In this document: piece by piece, positions 60,201-64,000 of the stretch | How positions within the stretch are numbered: the first letter of the stretch is position 1 | How the letters are laid out: each line of letters starts with the position of its first letter | Origin: Thuidium tamariscinum | Taxonomy: Eukaryota > Streptophyta > Bryopsida > Hypnales > Thuidiaceae | Length of the DNA stretch: 64,000 bases | Direction: 5' to 3' | Assembly: GCA_947034885.2 (NCBI GenBank) | Contig: OX344753.2 | Location: 7,688,001 to 7,752,000 of the forward strand | Translations under genes and position numbers: made by a program | Notes under the pieces: generated by a model | Database searches by the model: none | The model's input: the letters and a program-made list of their open reading frames with translations, nothing else | Told to the model about the DNA's origin: nothing

Positions 60201-63200
60201 ACCCTTGCAATTCTCAAAGTATATAGAGATTTCACTTTGCTCTACTAACCATAATTGCCTCCATTCACACTTTTACAGAACACTAGTCTTAACACTTGAG
60301 AAGAGTGAAACCAAATCAAGGGCTTGTGAGTTGAATGTCTTTTTGTCTTGTTGTGCAGGCAGCTTGCAAATAACAATTTAAGCGGTTCTATTCCTGATTC
60401 CCTTGTAAACCTTCCAGCATTAACTGAATTGTAAGTACATCTTCATTGTCTATAGCTAAGTACTACATCACACAAAGAGCAAAAAAGTGATGAATAATTC
60501 ATTTACCAGCCTATTAATATTCCAATTTACTTATCTAATGCTCCAATAACAAACTTCTAAGTCAACTTTATGCATCTGACCATTGCACTTCTCATCCATG
60601 TTTGATCAGAATCCTCACCAACAACAACCTCACTGGGACAGTTCCTGCAGGCTTGCGAAGGCCAGGATTGGCATTGGAGTAAGCACCATAACCTCCTCTC
60701 TTTTACAAAATTCCAACCCCTATAAGTAACAAACAACTCTAATAACCATCAAATTTGTCCAAAACTTAAAATTTCCTGAACTTGGCAAATTAAATTTTTT
60801 TTAAATCTGAAAATCTATTCCACCCTGAGTTTTTTGATGTCTGATCACTTTGATGGCACAATTTTCATGCTTTGAAACATGCCATTTCAACAAAAATGAC
60901 CTAGATACACCTAAGTTCTAAAAAGTCCTAATTTCCAACACAATTAAAATTGGCCAAACTAACAACACTATATTAAAGTTAGACTTGAAAGTTAACTTAG
61001 CTCTCTGATTGAAACCTATTTTCTAGTGTGTATTGAGCCTTTTCATTGGCTTGACTATGAATGGAAAACTTGTCTATAATTTTGTGCACTAAAATGGATC
61101 AAAATTATGAAAATTGAAAAGTTGGGAGTTACATTGGTCACCCTGCTTGATTGGAACCTACAGCGTTCATTTGATTTGTTAATTAGACTTTATGTTTGCT
61201 TGTATGTACATATTCTTTAGTGTTGGCTTGATTACTTATTGAGCCATAAGTTGCGTTGGTTTGCTTCTACACTTAGTATCAATGGCAACCCTGTCTGCAA
61301 CTGCATTGCCCCCTCAAGTCCCTCAAGACCCAAGAAGAAGTCATCCAACACAGGTGTGATAGCGGGCGTGGTAGGCGGCATCTTGGGCGTAGTGTTGGTT
61401 GGAGCTCTCTTGTTCATCTTTTGTTGTATTCGGAAATACAACAAGGCAATGCCGAATGGGAGCATGCAAGGAGCAAAGCCGTACTCGTTTGCGGAGCTGA
61501 TGTCCGCCACACAGAATTTCAACCAAAAGCTTGGAGAAGGAGGATTCGGATCTGTGTACTATGGCAAGCTGGGGGGCCGAGAAGTAGCGATAAAGGTCTT
61601 GGATGCCAATTCTCGGCAAGGGATTAGGGAATTCAACAATGAGGTGCACACTCCATTCCTTCTCTTTTTTCCTCTTGAATTCAAATTTCTATGCTTAGTG
61701 TTGTCCACTTCTTTAATCAATGTTTATTCCCTTCTAACCATGCCAAGGCTTGGTTGTCACCACTCAAAGCTGGACTTGCTCAAGCTTATGGATTTGGCTC
61801 TTTCTCATTCCTATCTAGCAACATATATTCAAATCTTGTGCTCTCTTGTATGTAAGGGAGTTCTAATTTTGAAATGTTTCTCACCAGGTACAATTACTGT
61901 CAAGAGTGCACCACAGGAATCTAGTTTCCCTAGTGGGATATTGCACTGAAAAAAAGAATCAAATGTTGGTGTACGAGTTTTTGCACAAGGGCACTGTTCG
62001 TGAACATCTTTATGGTATGCTATCTTTGAGATTTGGTGTCTAATAATAGAGTATTCTAAATCTTCATAGTTTCAATTTTGTAGTTTTGAGCATATTTCAA
62101 TTTTGGATTCATTAAGTGTGTTAGCTATGTAAAATTTAGTGATTTTCTTTTGTTTGCAATCCACTATAAAATTACATTGAATCACATGTCTTGTACTACA
62201 TGTTTTCATACATTACTAAGTAGTACTATAGAATGTGCACCCAGAATTGCCAATTGAAATGAATACACTTTGTGCATTTCATTTGGCAATTTTGGGTGCA
62301 CATCTAGAACGCACATTCTCATCCATTTTAAAAAACTACCATTCTTTTCATAATTTTGTTGCATTATTTTATACCATTGTATTTTTAATTTGGCTTGTAT
62401 TTAGTAAAGTATGTCTAGTTGTATTCTGATAGCAGCGATATGGCTTTACAATACAGGCTCTCCTTTGGCACATGAGGAGCCCTTAAATTGGAAAATGCGA
62501 CTACATATTGCTCTGAACTCTGCACAGGGTTTGGAGTATCTTCATGGAGGTTGTATCCCAAACATTATTCACCGTGATGTGAAAAGCAGCAACATCCTCC
62601 TCACTGACAAATATGTGGCAAAGGTGGCCGACTTTGGTATCTCTAGGCTGGGCCCTGAAACTGGACAAGCTACCTACGTCTCGACCCAAGCCATAGGAAC
62701 CCTTGGATACTTGGATCCTGAGTAAGCACTCTTTGACAATACTTGAATCTCTCCTGGTTCTCATTCTATAGTCATGTTCATGTCACTAACAAAATTCCAC
62801 CAAATTAGCTCCCATAAAAATAAAGTTTAGTATAACTACTTCTAATTGCAACTTTGACATGAAAAGCATCCTAGGATTGTATTTGAATTGACAACAAGAG
62901 TTTTATAGAAATCAACTAGTCCAACTATTGGATAATTCATGCTTTTTTGGATGTACACACCTTATAAGAGGAAACTAACACAACTTTGAAGTACCCTCGG
63001 AAGTAACCAACTTAAGTTCAAACATTTTTAATCGCTAATCCCAAATCCTCCACCTAGTTGGTCCAACCTCACATCTACACTATTTGTTGATTGTAGAGCT
63101 CTAGACACATGAATGCCACACTTATGAGCCTCTAAAATCTAAATGTTGCCATCATGTCTACCTATTCTAGCATAAATTTGCTCCCTCCACTAGACTAGTT

Positions 63201-63810
63201 CTCACACTCTTTACTACTTCAATCCAACAAATCCCAGGTGTTCCTACCCTGGACAAAAAATGGATTTCTCTATGCCGAGTCAATTGCCCTTCTTAATTTC
63301 TTGCTCCTAATCTTGTGTCCCTCTTTCTCTTGCTGAAGGTACTGGTCCTCCAACAACTTGACTGAGAAGTCCGACGTGTACAGCTTTGGCGTGGTCTTGT
63401 TGGAGCTTCTCTGTGCTTGCAAGCCCATTGACAATAGTCTGGAAGATGAAAGCGAGCGGCACATCAGCGAGAAGGTTCGCAATTCTCTCCAAGCCGGCAA
63501 AATTGAGAGCATACTGGATCCCATCGTGAAGAGTTGCCACCCAAATATGGACAGTGTGTGGAAAGTTGCAGAGGTTGCCATCCAGAGCGTGGAGCCCAAG
63601 AGCATGCATCGACCGTTCATGCGAGATGTTGTTCGGGAGCTTCGGGAAGCTATTGTGTTGGAAGAAGGGCACTCACAGGCCTCGTACTCCTCCGATCAGT
63701 TGTCGACTTTCCTGAGCTCTGAGCGACCTACTCCGCATAGACAAGATTATTCAAATGTGGTAGATGCGTCCATGAATATTCTTGAATATACAATGCCCGA
63801 GGGGCGGTAG
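57283..63810 (+). CDS. Malectin-like LRR receptor-like kinase, 10 exons, 912 aa
   Basis: A single-pass plasma-membrane receptor serine/threonine kinase of the LRR-I (malectin-like) class. Exons: 57,283-57,962; 58,906-59,396; 59,690-59,813; 59,971-60,042; 60,359-60,430; 60,610-60,678; 61,277-61,643; 61,888-62,014; 62,457-62,721; 63,339-63,810. All introns are GT-AG and frame is kept throughout (2,739 nt). A signal peptide (1 to about 29) precedes a malectin-like ectodomain (about 34-390), a GDPC motif (408-411), about three LRRs (432-503) largely encoded by two 72-nt exons, and a transmembrane helix (530-554). The kinase has P-loop [11 protein letters not shown] (589-599), lysine 609 in [13 protein letters not shown] (706-713, an RD kinase), DFG (726-728) and GTLGYLDPE. 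Late motifs are [16 protein letters not shown] and SVWKVAEVA. The closest class members I recall are Arabidopsis At1g67720 and SYMRK relatives. It appears intact; the ligand is unknown. Confidence 0.95.
62235..62301. repeat. Intronic foldback in the receptor kinase gene
   Basis: GTGCACCCAGAATTGCCAAT and following bases (62,235-62,261) face their near-complement at 62,275-62,301, with a 13-base loop and about four mismatches. The hairpin lies wholly in the intron between exons 8 and 9 and is on the transcribed strand. Near-identical words GAATGTGC and GCACATTC sit just outside. It could be a tiny MITE. Confidence 0.7.
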
Positions 63811-64000
63811 AAACTACAGGTTTTAGTAGGACTCGAGTTTTGAATGTCCCTTTAGAGTTTGTTGCAACATTTCTAATGAGGGATGCTTTTAGGTCTCCAG
63901 GTCTCAAATTTGAATGCTTGGCTGGAGTGGTGATGGCAGCCTTGCTTGTAAACAAGGACCGAAAGGAGTTGTGTCTATGAACATAATTATGTTGTAGGAC

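Noticed and set aside
1-64000. CRISPR array, bacterial operon or organelle insertion
   Set aside because: There are no regularly spaced repeats, no prokaryotic gene packing, and no plastid or mitochondrial genes; introns and repeats are nuclear plant in style.

Overview
This is plant nuclear DNA. Three multi-exon genes can be rebuilt with GT-AG introns and an unbroken reading frame: cytosolic ribosomal protein S25, an FKBP-type immunophilin with a bipartite, twin-arginine transit peptide for the thylakoid lumen, and a malectin-like LRR receptor kinase. The AT-rich spacers hold many short inverted-repeat transposons. A seed-free land plant, perhaps a moss or other bryophyte, seems plausible from general style, but that is only a guess.

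Layout. 1-5,250 is richer in GC than what follows and looks like the upstream end of a minus-strand gene: a TATA-like box near 4,855-4,861 and a long leader with several good splice donors, with any confident coding part beyond the left edge. 5,250-34,900 is a gene desert of nearly 30 kb. 35,371-36,319 (minus) is RPS25. 38,261-41,811 (minus) is the lumenal FKBP, in ten exons. 42,100-51,600 is a second repeat-rich desert. 51,600-54,600 is a GC-richer, gene-like island in which no gene can be called. 57,283-63,810 (plus) is the receptor kinase, in ten exons and 912 codons.

The three genes are not obviously linked in function: one serves translation, one the thylakoid lumen and one signalling at the plasma membrane. 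RPS25 has a telo-box and a pyrimidine-rich leader, as expected for a ribosomal protein gene.

The most interesting material is the small-transposon landscape. I could resolve: (a) a TTAA-flanked, CCC-ended, piggyBac-like non-autonomous family in 220-bp, 650-710-bp and 900-940-bp forms; (b) a Mutator-like element nested in a relative, both with intact target duplications; (c) a pair of roughly 238-bp elements with perfect 9-bp duplications, one of them inside a third element type; (d) two 273-bp Stowaway-like copies with TA duplications; (e) two copies of about 255 bp with 3-bp duplications, one on each side of the FKBP gene; (f) a nearly perfect 189-bp CACTA-ended palindrome; and several single elements. 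Four LINE 3' tails are also present. No autonomous transposase, LTR element, CRISPR array, rRNA or convincing tRNA was seen. I found no clearly new multi-gene system.
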